Below, piece by piece: positions 34,760 to 45,459 of a stretch of DNA of 64,000 nt. The stretch lies in the NCBI GenBank assembly GCA_030674185.1, contig JAPXFY010000023.1, positions 14,243,686-14,307,685 on the forward strand, written 5' to 3'. A model generated the notes under the pieces. It was not told the DNA's origin and ran no database searches. It worked only from the letters and a program-made list of their open reading frames with translations. This stretch comes from Monoplex corrugatus (Eukaryota > Mollusca > Gastropoda > Littorinimorpha > Ranellidae). Numbering within the stretch: the first letter of the stretch is position 1; the number at the start of each line of letters is the position of its first letter. A program made the translations under genes and the position numbers.

Positions 34760-35640
34760 TTGTAAGTGACCAGTGTTCTCAGATGCATGTACATTGTATG
34801 CACATCATTTTGCCCATATTGTGCAGGCGATATGTTGCCGCACAGTCTGCATACTCCATCTCTGAGGGACATGCATGCTGGGTGTGTTACGGTGTTTCTG
34901 TAGGCCACTAGACACTGACATGATTCACAGGATCTTTTACGTGCATGTTTCCCCCGTTGGGTTGCCGGGGGCTCTTTCAGTATAAATAGTATCCCCACCT
35001 TCTGGAAATTCTGTGCTAGAAATTTCCTCTTTTCTGTCACTCTCTTTGTTTCTGCCTTGTTGCCTTGCTTTCTGTCATTCCTACTATTTTCTGCCTTAAT
35101 GGTCCATTCACCTGTATTTTTTCAATAAAGTCTTGCATACTTTTTCTTTGGATTGATAATTGGGTTCATGTGTTAAGTGCATTTTTGGCTCTAAGGAGAT
35201 GATATGCGTAAGCAATTTTAGGTAATTTATGCCTGTTTTTATATATGTTTTGGTGTCCTTATGTATGCTTATATTTGTATTCAGATGTGTTTTTTAAATC
35301 TCCCCTGTGCGATAAATCGGACGAAATGGTCCTACTCCGGGAGCATGTCCTTAGATTATGTGTGCAAATGCATTGATATGTGTACTTAATTTTCTTTTTT
35401 CCTGTTGAAGTTTTGTGTTTTGAAGCGGTTATAGCATTGGTATGGGTCTGCGCAATCGGCGGGCTTTAAACAACAATAAAAGTTAAAAAAACGTGCATGT
35501 TTGATGTTCTGATATGTGCACACACAAAGACTGTTTAGGCACTATGAGATCTGCACACACATTGACTCGGGAAATTGGAAAATCTCCATCTTTTGTACAC
35601 CAGGCAGGAGATACCCACGGCAGGACAAAGAAACTGATTT
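34760..35640 (+). repeat. Family B repeat, split by a SINE
   Basis: The left part (34,760-34,950) and right part (35,491-35,640) join into the same text as 19,440-19,740: CCGCACAGTCTGCATACTCC, CAGGATCTTTTACGTGCATG, then TTTGATGTTCTG and GGAAAATCTCCATCTTTTG. Confidence 0.65.
34951..35490 (+). mobile_element. SINE family A, complete insertion (540 bp) with 12-bp TSD
   Basis: Flanked by a perfect ACGTGCATGTTT (34,939-34,950 and 35,491-35,502). It begins CCCCCGTTGGGTTGCCGGGG and CTCTTTCAGTATAAATAG, and ends GGGCTTTAAACAACAATAAA. The uninterrupted GGGCTTTAAACAACAATAA end is the empty-site form of the site occupied by a piggyBac element at 54,720. Confidence 0.85.
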
Positions 35641-37410
35641 CTATCATTTGATGTCATTTTAGCTAGTAAATATTTTATTTTAATTCAATATTTTACTGGA
35701 TCTGAACATTTCTGACTGTTCTAATATTCAAAGTGGCGATAGTTTTTATTCTGTGACCTTTATCAGATACATGGGAACAGCCCTGATAACGGTGTCCCTT
35801 AACAGTCAGTGGGGCTATAGATCTGACTGTACGAGTTTGAGTCTGGCATGGTTAACCACTTCCCTTTGAACTGTATTCTACTTAAAATTGCAAATGAAGG
35901 TTACGAGATTGTTTTTGCCTCGATTCCTGGCCATGTTGGTATTGGAGATTGTTTTTGCCTCGATTCCTGGCCATGTATGGAGATTGTTTGTGATGGCAGT
36001 TGTATGAATGGCTGACTACCTGGCCAGAAAGGCCACAATGAAAAAGATGTCTAAGTCCTTGATTCCTTACACAGATATCAAATCGAAAGTACACAGTTAC
36101 GTGAGAAATCTATGTCAGGAGAATTGAAATGAACAGACAGATAACAAACTTTTCCAAATCCGCCCTGACCGTAAGTCATATAATTCAAGTATTGAAATAT
36201 ATGACCATGAGTCATTCAATTGAAGAAGAAGCCTTTTGGCTCTAAGGTAGAGCTCCCATCATCAGACCTGTCTGCATTTGTTTGAGTCTTATTTGAAAAA
36301 ACTTAAATCTTTTGTGCACTTGGCGTCCTGTTGTTCCAGATGTTGATAGGCAAATAATACAGCCCAGGTCAAGGTTGAAGCCATGTTCACTCACACAAAC
36401 TTTAGGATGAAGATTCAACCACCTTAATTAACAAAAAAAAACCGTTATCATGTTACAGTAACCATATGTTGTTATTGATGTTTCAGATGGGACAATAGTG
36501 ACGTGGTCAATGCAGCCAGTGGATGCAGGAAGGTCAGAGGTCAGGGTCAGTGCAGGGTTGACAGCATGGCCACCAGCTGTCACCATGTCTAATGCTGATG
36601 TACTGTCTGTCTGTCTGCCTGTCTGCTGTACAGCGCTTTGTGACTGGCATAGTAATTGAGACAGATGTGATGTGTGTAAATCGGTGAGTGACTGGGTGTT
36701 TGGTTGGTTGGTTTTATGTTCACTAATGGTGACTGATGAATCAGTACAACATTATTAGTTTATTCGTCCCAGCGGGTGGTTATATAATATGGTTTTAGTA
36801 AAATGTTCAGAAGGTTTTACAATAAGACTGGAAAACAACATAAATATGCCATATGGACATTAAATTCTCATCTTTCAAGACGTGTCGCTTCATACCATGA
36901 TACATGATAAGGTACAACTACAATTGAATATTTCAATGATAATAATAATATAAAATTTATGATAATGATCATGATGATGATGATGATCGGTACAGCACCT
37001 CATCTCACAAGAGCCCAAAGGTCTAAGGGCTTCACAAAAGCACAAGAGAGAAGGGCAGACATTGATAAAGTATGTACATGTCAGTCACTGCTGTTTGATG
37101 AAAACTGATCAACTGTAGTGTAAAGCTGCAGTAATATAGAATCTGTGAAAATGGAATCGATAACGGAAATAATTAAATTATCTATATGCATGTCAGTTGG
37201 TTATGAAAAAAAAAAAAAAAAAAAAGAAGAGCTGTGTAGTGTTGTTGTTGTTGTTTTAGGGGGAGGGGGGGGGGGCAGTGCACTGCCACATTTTCTGCTC
37301 TGCTTTTGCATCACTAACCCTTTCTTGCTCATTTTAGCTTGCCAACATACCTCTAGACTCGCCAAAGCTGAATCGTTTTCAAAACAAGTGTGACTGCTCA
37401 CGTTCAAGCA
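35641..37410. other. Non-coding stretch
   Basis: It contains a short tandem duplication at about 35,907-35,980 (GAGATTGTTTTTGCCTCGAT), a GAT run near 36,968, and an A tract plus G tract near 37,206-37,276. A splice-like acceptor at 36,484 opens a short unrecognised frame, which I do not call. Confidence 0.45.
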
Positions 37411-37866
37411 AACAAGAACCAGAAAAACACACAAGAAAAGATTAAGAATACATATTTAATAAATACAGCAAGACAAGACTGGCACAAATTTTCGGCCAAC
37501 TGGCCTTTTGAAGTGTAAGGTCACAAACAAACACCAGGTACGAAAATTAGGAGAAAAAGACTGAAACTTCCCAGCAGTCCTTCCAGTGTGAGAAAAGGAA
37601 ATAAACTGACAGTTTATTCCTTTTCTCACACTGGAAGGAGCAGCAGGGAAGTTTCAGTCTTATTCTCCAAGTTTATTCCTTTTCTCACACTGGAAGGAGC
37701 AGCAGGAAAGTTTCAGTCTTTTTCTCCTAATTTTTTAACCTGGTGTTTGTTTGTTTATGATCTTATGCTTGACAAAGGCCAATTGGCCGAAAATTTGCGC
37801 CTGTCTTGTCTCGTATTAAATATGCGTTCTTATTCTTTTTTTCATGTTTTTTCTGGTTCCTGTTCA
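37411..37866. mobile_element. Foldback element with ~190-bp inverted arms
   Basis: The left arm starts AACAAGAACCAGAAAAAC and includes CAAATTTTCGGCCAACTGGC. The right arm mirrors it, with GGCCAATTGGCCGAAAATTTG and ending TTCTGGTTCCTGTT. The arms meet near 37,610 at AAACTGACAGTTT. The right arm additionally carries a tandem duplication of ~60 bp (TTATTCCTTTTCTCACACTG twice). No coding capacity. Confidence 0.75.
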
Positions 37867-38398
37867 CCAAAGCTGAACTCATTATATAGAGCAGCTTGTG
37901 TACCATAGATAGAATCAAGGACACTTTTTCACAGTGGTATGATGATGAGAAAGGTGTGATAATTATGATGCTATGGTTTTCCAATTTTGCATTGAAAGAT
38001 ATGACAGGGCTGTAATGTATGCTTTTATAATATATGCTGGCATCAACCAGGCCTGATAGATACAGCCACCTTCTACTGGTGAGGAAATTTGAGCAACAGC
38101 CTTAATGATGCATCCGTAAAGTGGACAAGACTCGACTCTGTGGTCCCAGTCTTTCCACCGAGCCCATAGCATGCTCAGCTCTGAGCAGGAACCAGCTGTG
38201 GTGGCAAAATCCTGTGATAATAATTATTTCTTGAAGTAACGATATTAGAATCCATGATTTACCAGTCAGAAGTATGTTGGACAAACCGCTCGCTTTGCTG
38301 CATTGACTGTTAGATGTTGTTTATCTTTGGATTCTCTCTTTCCATCTTTCTTTCACATGCCTTCGCTTTGTTTATCACCCACTGACCTGCTGTGTCTT

Positions 38399-38402
<4 letters not shown>

Positions 38403-38472
<70 letters not shown>
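38403..38472. repeat. (TA)n microsatellite
   Basis: Uninterrupted AT dinucleotides for about 70 bp. Confidence 0.98.
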
Positions 38473-38474
<2 letters not shown>

Positions 38475-38570
38475 TTTTTATGCTGAATATACTTATTTGT
38501 CTGTGGAAAGATGGTGCAGATTACAGGTGTGTGGTAGGGAGGGAAGCTAAGAGGATCTTGATCCCCCTCC

Positions 38571-39099
38571 CCCCCACCCCCATTTAGTGTAAATAGTATC
38601 CCATCTCTGGAAATTCTGTGCTAGAAATTACCTCTTTTCAGTCACTCTCTTTGTTTCTGCCTGTTGCTTTGCTTTCTGTCATTCCTATCATTTTCTGCCT
38701 TGCTGGTCCATTCACCTGTATGTGTTTGATAAAGTCTTACATATTTTCTCTTTAGGAGTGGTAATTGGGTACATGTATTAGTGCATTTTTGGCTCTAGGG
38801 AAATGAGATATGCGGAAGCAATTTTAGGTGATTTAGGCATGTTTTTATCAGTGTTTTAGTGTCCTCAGTTATGTTTAAATTTGTGTTCAGTTTTTTTTAA
38901 ATCCCTTATGCAATAAATTGGATGGAGCAATCAACGCCAGGGGCACTCCAAAGATCATGTGCGCGGATGCATTGATATGTATACATAAATTTTTTTTTTT
39001 TCTGTTGAAGTATGGTGTATGTTTTGAAACGGTTATAGCCTTGATATGGCTTTACACAGTCAGCTGGGCTTTAATTTAAACAAAAGTAACAATAACAAT
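38571..39099 (+). mobile_element. SINE family A, diverged copy
   Basis: Same order of landmarks as 34,951-35,490 (GGAAATTCTGTGCTAGAAAT through GGTTATAGCCTTGATATGGC and an AACAATAACAATA tail). A possible one-mismatch target duplication is GAGGATCTT/GAGAATCTT. Confidence 0.75.
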
Positions 39100-40125
39100 A
39101 GGAGAATCTTTAAATATTCTGGCTCCATAATCATTAATCATTTATACAGTTGTGTTTGTGTGAAGTGTTGTGTGTATGTTATGTATATATACATTCCAAG
39201 AACCTTAGAGTCTGGGTGTTTGTGGTGGACTCTGTGGGTGTGTGTGTTTCTTGAGAATGACTGCCTGTGTATATCCTTTGATTGTTTATAGGTGCTTTTA
39301 CATTGATTGATTATTTGAGCCATGACTAATACCAATCCATGGCTGAAGTCTGCTGTGATTTATTTGATGTATGTGTGTTCATGCGTGTGTGTGTGTGTTA
39401 TGTGTTGATGCATGCGTTCATGCATGTGTGTATATCTTACAGCTCATATATTGATCTTCCTCCCTCTCTTTTTCCTAGTTTCTTCTTTGACTGACTATCT
39501 CTTGGTATTTCTTTCAGCCCAGCCTAATCCCAGATCTAGTGACTTTGGCCATTAAGTTGGGTGAAGGTCATTTTCAAGACATTAGCCTATGTAGACAGCA
39601 GGAAATAATGAGACCTATTACAGTAAAGGAGACAAAGAAAGAATGGGGTGAGAACTTTGCTGGGTTTTATGGTCCCAAAATTGGTCAGGTTATATTCTTT
39701 TTGGTTTGAAAATAACAGTGTGTGTGTGTGCGCGCGCACACGCACGCTTGTTTTGTTACTTATGTTTATGGCTTTTTTCCAATACATTTATGGCTTTTTT
39801 TTCAATCTCGTTACAAGTGCATGAAAACATCATCTTTGAATGAAAAAAAGCAGCTTCATTTAATTTAAAGTGTAGTTTTTTCATGGATTCACCATTTGAA
39901 CAGTAATCACAACCCTGAAAGTTGGTATGTTTACCTACTAGTACTAGCTTTGGCTAGTGCTTCAGAACTTTTTCCAGCCAGATTGAAAAGTTTGCCAGCT
40001 CAAGCCGGTTACATGATAGTAAAATGCTGCTATGAGATTTTGCTTGTATAGAGTGATTGATAAGTAGCATAGTACAAGGAGAAAAACAAGGACATCACAG
40101 TTCTTCAAGTTCTATATTCCAGTGA
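39100..40125. other. Non-coding stretch
   Basis: Short GT/CA runs near 39,385 and 39,719-39,750. No gene or known repeat is recognised. Confidence 0.45.
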
Positions 40126-40716
40126 ATATGTGACCCGTTTTAACAAAATGAGTCCTAAGGTGGAAATAACAGATTTTAGGATGTTGTGATTTTCAAAATG
40201 TCCAGATTATTAACTTTCTTTTCATATGAAACTTATTATTCTACTCCTAAAAATAAGGAAGTTATGGGTGTTTGAAGTGTGTAACATAGCAGACAGCCAT
40301 TTTGAGAAAATCAAGTTTTAAAATTTTCACCACTTCAGTGAAGTTTTACCTTAGCAACAGGTATTTGTACTTCACCAATCTTTACCAAATTTTGTACCAT
40401 AGTAAAACACATCATGCCACAATAGCACACAAAACTTGGTGTGAAAATGTGCTGTAATTGTCTTGTTATTTAAGTTTATATATATCCCTTTTTCTGATGC
40501 TAAAAGCATGCTGTTATCTGGTTAAAACGCATTTTAAATACATTTTCCGATTGAATTATAAAGTTCTGAGTGCATGTACATGTAATTTAAAAATTAAATA
40601 TTCCATTTTTGACGAAAAGTAAAAATTGACAAAATCGACCATCACACCTTTTCCGGGCCTCTACGCTTTTTGCTGCCTGCGAGTTAGGACTCATTTTGTG
40701 AAAACGGGTCACATAT
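40126..40716. mobile_element. Non-autonomous DNA transposon, 591 bp, ~30-bp TIRs
   Basis: The left end ATATGTGACCCGTTTTAACA, continuing AAATGAGTCCTAA, is matched inverted at the right end (TTAGGACTCATTTTGTGAAA, ACGGGTCACATAT) with one mismatch. The flanks fit a TA target duplication, pointing to a Tc1/mariner-like or related group. No transposase ORF, so it depends on another copy. Confidence 0.75.
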
Positions 40717-40962
40717 AGTCTGAAGAGTTTAGAGTTTGTTCAAGAGGGATTCATCACATTGGGACAATTTCATGTGCGCTCCAACCAATCTGCCAGCAAT
40801 TATCTGGCAGACTCCCTGAGCCTGGGATGACAAGATCTTGAACTGGTGAAGGGGAGGGGGAGAGGATCTATGAAACGCTTAGCTGATCCCACCAAAATAA
40901 CTTAAACGTATTATGATGGACAGCAAACAGGCCATTATTTAATGCTGTGGGTCAGAATTAAT

Positions 40963-42012
40963 TAATAATAATAATTACAATATTTATATAGCGCAAAATC
41001 TTGATAAAATCAAATCTAAGCGCTGAAGCAGACACACACGCACGACGCACACACACGCACACACACACACACAACACACACACACACACACAACACACAC
41101 AACACGCATGGCTATAAATGGGGAAGAAAGAATAAAAGCAATAAAAGCAAGAATAAAAGCAATGGAAAATTATAGAGAGCATGGCATATAAGTTGATATA
41201 CAATTATATATAAACCATGTGATTCCCCTCCGAGCGGAGACAGGCTGCAGAGGGGGAGGGGGGGTTGAGTGAGGTTAGGATTTTATGCAGAGGAGAAAAG
41301 ATGGGTTTTTGAGAGCGGACTTGAAGGAGACAAAAGTAGGTTGCTGACGGACTGAGAGAGGAAGTTTGTTCCAGGAGAGTGGACCAGAAACAGAGAAGGC
41401 TCGTGGACCATAGGTATTGAGCTTAGTGCGTGGAAAGCGAAAAGTCAGAGGATCGGAGGCAGAGCGGAGGGTACGTGAGGGAACATAGATCTCAAGTAGG
41501 CTTGACAGGTAATCGGGGGCTGCGTTATTGAGGCTTTTGTAGCACATGGTGTCTAGTTTGTACTGTATGCGCTTTGATACAGGGAGCCAGTGAAGTTGTG
41601 CCAGGAGAGGAGATATGTGGTCAGCTTTTTTCTTTTTGAGTACAAGGCGTACAGCATTGTTTTGAATGCGCTGTAGGATGTGAATGGTGGAGGCAGGAAG
41701 ACCAGACAGAGTGAATTGCAATAGTCAATGCGAGACATTATGAAGGAGAGAACGAGTTTTGCAGTTGTTTCGACAGAGAGATACTTCCTGATCAGCCTTA
41801 TACAATGGAGATGATAGTAGCAAGATCTGGCAGTTTGAGAAACAAAGTTGTTCATGGAGAGGGTAGAGTCAATGCAGACACCAAGGTTTTTAGCTGAATC
41901 AGAAATTGGGACTGATGTGTTACATAATGGGAGAGAAAGAGGAGGCAGCTGAGAAAGTTTCTGACGGGTGCCAATGAGGATAGCTTCTGTCTTGTCGTCA
42001 TTAAGCTGAACT
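40963..42012 (-). mobile_element. CR1/L2-like LINE, longest copy (about 1.05 kb)
   Basis: On the minus strand, from about 42,012, it encodes the RT C-terminal part: LNDDKTEAILIGT, AKNLGVCIDSTLSMN, IRKYLSVETTAKLV, LHWLPVSKRIQYK, LDTMCYKSLNNAAPDYLSSL. One frameshift falls near 41,715. The 3' UTR contains an interrupted CA tract (41,032-41,108) at the same place as in the copy at 20,533. The element ends in GCGCTATATAAATATTGTAA and an ATT microsatellite. Confidence 0.8.
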
Positions 42013-42084
42013 CAAGACTTCACATCTTATTGAGTGCACAGCTCTATCAAAAAAAAACAACAACCAGCCTACCAGAAAGAAAAA

Positions 42085-42163
42085 ACGTGACCCACCCCAA
42101 GGCTGAACCCACACCCCCAGCACTATGAGCATGGTGCTCTTACAACTGAGCTAATGGGCTAAT
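42085..42163 (-). repeat. tRNA-like SINE head
   Basis: On the minus strand GCCCATTAGCTCAGTTGTAA, GAGCACC, a CTCATAG loop and GTGGGTTCAGCC follow the order of a tRNA (methionine-like). The stems are imperfect, so this is most likely a SINE head or tRNA pseudogene. Confidence 0.5.
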
Positions 42164-43099
42164 TTTAAAGAAAACAGAAGTATATCGTAATAAAAAAAAC
42201 AACAACTAAAAGAATCTAATGAAATTTTTTAAAACGACAAAACAAAATGCCAGATGTTTACTCTCTCAGTCACAGTCTGCTACGGTCTGATTCATTTTGT
42301 GTGTTCATGAGTATGGTCCAGGATGTCTTGCTAGTACTCAGTGTGTTTGAGTTTCCTTGCCCTGTGAGAAGAGGTGGTACACTTTTATTTTTGCTTGAGA
42401 GCACCAGTGATTTGTTTCTTTTGAATTGTCTGAACCAGTCACAAAGTCAGACTTGCCTGCGAGTGACAGGTTTCTCACACACATCATGCTTGTCATCAAA
42501 TTTGATGGTTCATTGTATGCCAACCATGTAAACTCCCTCTGCCATTTGGGAAGAAATTTTCATTGACATCCTGATGACTTGCTTTTCATCCCTGTAGAAG
42601 TTTTTTCAACCCAAGGATTGTAGCTTTGAGCTTATTGCGAGCTTTTGAGCTCTTCATTGTGAGCTTTGAGCTCTTCATTGCAGACACGCATGTGGTTTCA
42701 CAACCTGAAGTGCAGGGTCATTCTTTACCAATGATTGGTAAAGCTGGATGACTGGATTGGAAAGAAAAACTCGCAAAATGATGTGAGCTTGATTTTTGTA
42801 TGCGGCTAGGTTCGAACCATTCTTGCATACTTGCCAGTGGCGAATGAAGTTTTATTTTTGCATATATTTTTTTCCACTTAAGAGTTAAATAAAATACTGG
42901 TTATTTTCAGGGCTGAGTCACATTCATATTCACTAAAATTATGCAGGTGAACTATTTTGGAAGTTTTGTTTATTTGTTTCCTCCCTTCCATTTGATAACG
43001 GTATGTTCATCATATTACCTAGCAGAGTTCTGCAGATGATTGTTCAAGTCTTACTGTATGATAGAAGTCTGCCATAGAATGCTCTTTTCCAAGCAGACT
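42164..43099. other. Non-coding stretch
   Basis: A local duplication of GCTTTGAGCTCTTCATTG lies near 42,644-42,681. No gene is supported. Confidence 0.45.
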
Positions 43100-43500
43100 T
43101 TAACCCTTTGACTCTGGCACCCTATACACCAACTGCAAAAACTTAACGTCTGACTCCTCATCCTGTCCACCAGCTTCCTGCAGGAAGCTCGTGGATAGGG
43201 TGAGGAAGTCAGATGGTTGAATTTCTGCTTTGCTAACATGGTTGACAAAGCAGGAAGCTGGTGGACAGGGTGAGGGTGTCAAAGGGTTAAGTTTTTGCTT
43301 TGCCAGCATGGTTGGCAAGGCAGGATGCTTGTGGACAGAGTGCAGGAGTCAAAGGGTTAAGTTTTTGCTTTGCCAGCATGGTTGACAATGCAGGAGGCTG
43401 GTGGACAGGGTGCGGGAGTCAAAGGGTTAAGTTTTTGCTTTGCCAGCATGGTTGGCAAGGCAGGATGCTGGTGGCCAGGGTGCAGGAGTCAAAGAGTTAA
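43100..43500. mobile_element. TTAA palindromic MITE with its right half amplified (70-bp period)
   Basis: A full MITE starts at TTAA 43,100. Its right half is then repeated: GGGTTAA boundaries fall at 43,290, 43,360 and 43,430, with AGAGTTAA at 43,500, exactly 70 bp apart. Each unit reads GTTTTTGCTTTGCCAGCATG ... GGAGTCAAAGGGTTAA. It ends 211 bp before the acceptor of the first coding exon. Confidence 0.75.
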
Positions 43501-43726
43501 GAGACATATTCAACAGGATACTGCAGTCATTTTATTTAATAGTAGTTACAGGTGAAAATAGTTAATTTGGCTTTTATTTATTGCTTTAAAAATGTCTTGC
43601 ATTTCAGTTTCTGCTTCATGAGATAATGCAAACAGGCATATTAGATATATATCAAGGTAGACATGAACATATATGTCTGTGCATTGATTTTCATAATGCA
43701 TATGTGTGCAGGTGAGTGGGTGCATT

Positions 43727-45069
43727 ATGGGTCAGCAACACTCGCTGTCTGGCAAGGGGATAGGGATCCCTAGCGTGGTCAACTCTGCAGATGGTTCCCC
43801 TGACAACAGCCATTCCTTCTCCACCAACACTTCTGTGGGGTCAGAGCAGATACTGTCATCCAACCCTCCATCCTCTAACAACTCTAGTAGCAACGTGTCA
43901 GGACTGGCTGTTGATCAGACTCAGTCTGTACGTGCTGCCATCGATTCCTTCATTGAGACCTGTCTAGCCGGCTCAGATGAAGGCCCTGCACCTTCCAGGC
44001 CTGCCGTCAGTAACCAAGGGCCTAACAGCGTAGAGGTGATTACGGTTCCTGATGAAGACGACAGTGATGATGTGATAGTGGGTGGTGTCAGTGTCAGTCA
44101 GGAAAGCAGTAATAGTTGTGCAGCCAGTGACCGAGGTCATGTGAGAATGTGTGAGGGACAACCAGGGAAAGAGGGAAACATCTCCAACAATCCCACAGAT
44201 GGTTCTACCGACAAAAAGATAGAGTCCATGCCTGTTGCGTCTACAAGCGATAATACAAATAACTCTTCAGATGTGAAACGTGACAAGGATTCTTCATTAT
44301 CTGGTGTACCAAACAAAGACACAGCTGCTAGTACAACAGAAACAAACTTGGTATCTGGTTCGAAGCCCTCACCAAGTGTTAGTCCAGCAGGGGGTGAGAA
44401 ACCTGCTACCACCAACACCAACAGTGACACAAACCCCGCCCAGTTATCCAATGACAGCTCCAACAGTTCCACGGACGGTGTGGAAACAATACGGCTTAAA
44501 AACATCATTGAACGTGTGTTGGACACCTCTCTGGGTGGCAGCATGGAATTGCAGTCCATCCCTATGGATGATCGTGTCCTGCCACTTATTGAAACTGAGG
44601 ATCGCGAGCACACCAACACATCTAATCACACGGCGCTACAAAGCAGCAACAAACTGCGATACAAAGATGGTGACAGCAAAGTGGTCAGCGAGGGTAGTCA
44701 AGCAGCCGAGCAGAAAGTAGACCCCACAGCAATCTGTTTCATGGAACATATTGAGAAAGCAGTGGAGCGTAGTTTCTCCTCCATCACGGAAGAGGAGGAG
44801 AGGAAGGAGAAGGAGAAAGAGAAGTCGTTGGCCTTGCAAACCTCGCGAGTCCTGGATAACAAGAATGCGGGATGGAATTCACGCAGCTCTGCTAAGCACA
44901 GTGACAGCACATCTTCAGCTCCCATAGGGGACGGGACCATATCTGTGCAGGACATTGTGGATCGTGTCATTACGCAAACGGAAGTGGTGGGAAAACAACC
45001 ATTACTTTTACAACACAATGACAACTCAAAACCTATGGTCTCTGCTTCTGGGACCTTCTATCCAGACAG
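43727..45069 (+). CDS. C2H2 zinc-finger corepressor-like protein, N-terminal coding exon
   Basis: First recognised coding exon of the main gene (residues 1-448). An acceptor (GTGTGCAG) ends at 43,711. The first in-frame ATG is at 43,727 with a good context (A at -3, G at +4), and an in-frame stop lies upstream at 43,694. The exon ends at a CAG/GTAACT donor after 45,069, in phase 2. The product is Ser/Asn/Thr-rich and probably disordered. It carries four spaced copies of a short amphipathic motif: VRAAIDSFIE (residue 68), LKNIIERVL (257), MEHIEKAVE (339) and VQDIVDRVI (407). The second fits the CoRNR-box consensus LxxI/HIxxxI/L; the fourth is close. DEDDSDDVIVGG (about residue 109) looks like a SUMO-interacting motif. 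MGQQHS would fit N-myristoylation if this is the true start. A nuclear corepressor role is inferred; the orthologue is not recognised. Confidence 0.85.
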
Positions 45070-45459
45070 GTAACTATCAGTATCACCTCATGAATTTGTT
45101 GTTTTAAGAGGTCGAGGTTGTTATATAATTGTGAGGTAGTAGGGATGTGAAGTGATAGAGATTTCTATTTTTCTCATGATCACAGTTACTGCCTTAGTGT
45201 ACAGCTCTTCGTTATTGTTGTTCTGCCTTCCCTCACCCTGAACTCTTGAGATTTGGTCACGTTCTTGATTTTTAATTTTTCAGTGAAAAGGTATGATTTG
45301 TGGTTAGAATAATTCGGATTGTATGTGTATATATATACTCGCGTGCATGCATGTATACATCGAACAGTATATGTAAGAGATGATGTTTAACATTGTACAT
45401 ATATATACTAACTTAAAAATCTGTACAATGTGAGACATAAGCACTACACAGCGGACTCC

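Noticed and set aside
36484..36660. Possible exon after a GTTTCAG acceptor
   Set aside because: The open frame runs into a CTGT simple repeat and has no partner exon or recognised motif.
42085..42163. tRNA gene
   Set aside because: Stems do not pair well enough and similar heads occur at 31.8 and 32.5 kb next to SINE text; called as a SINE head.
44137..44619. 160-codon minus-strand frame
   Set aside because: Antisense shadow of the Ser/Asn-rich first coding exon; no start context, splice pair or recognisable motif.
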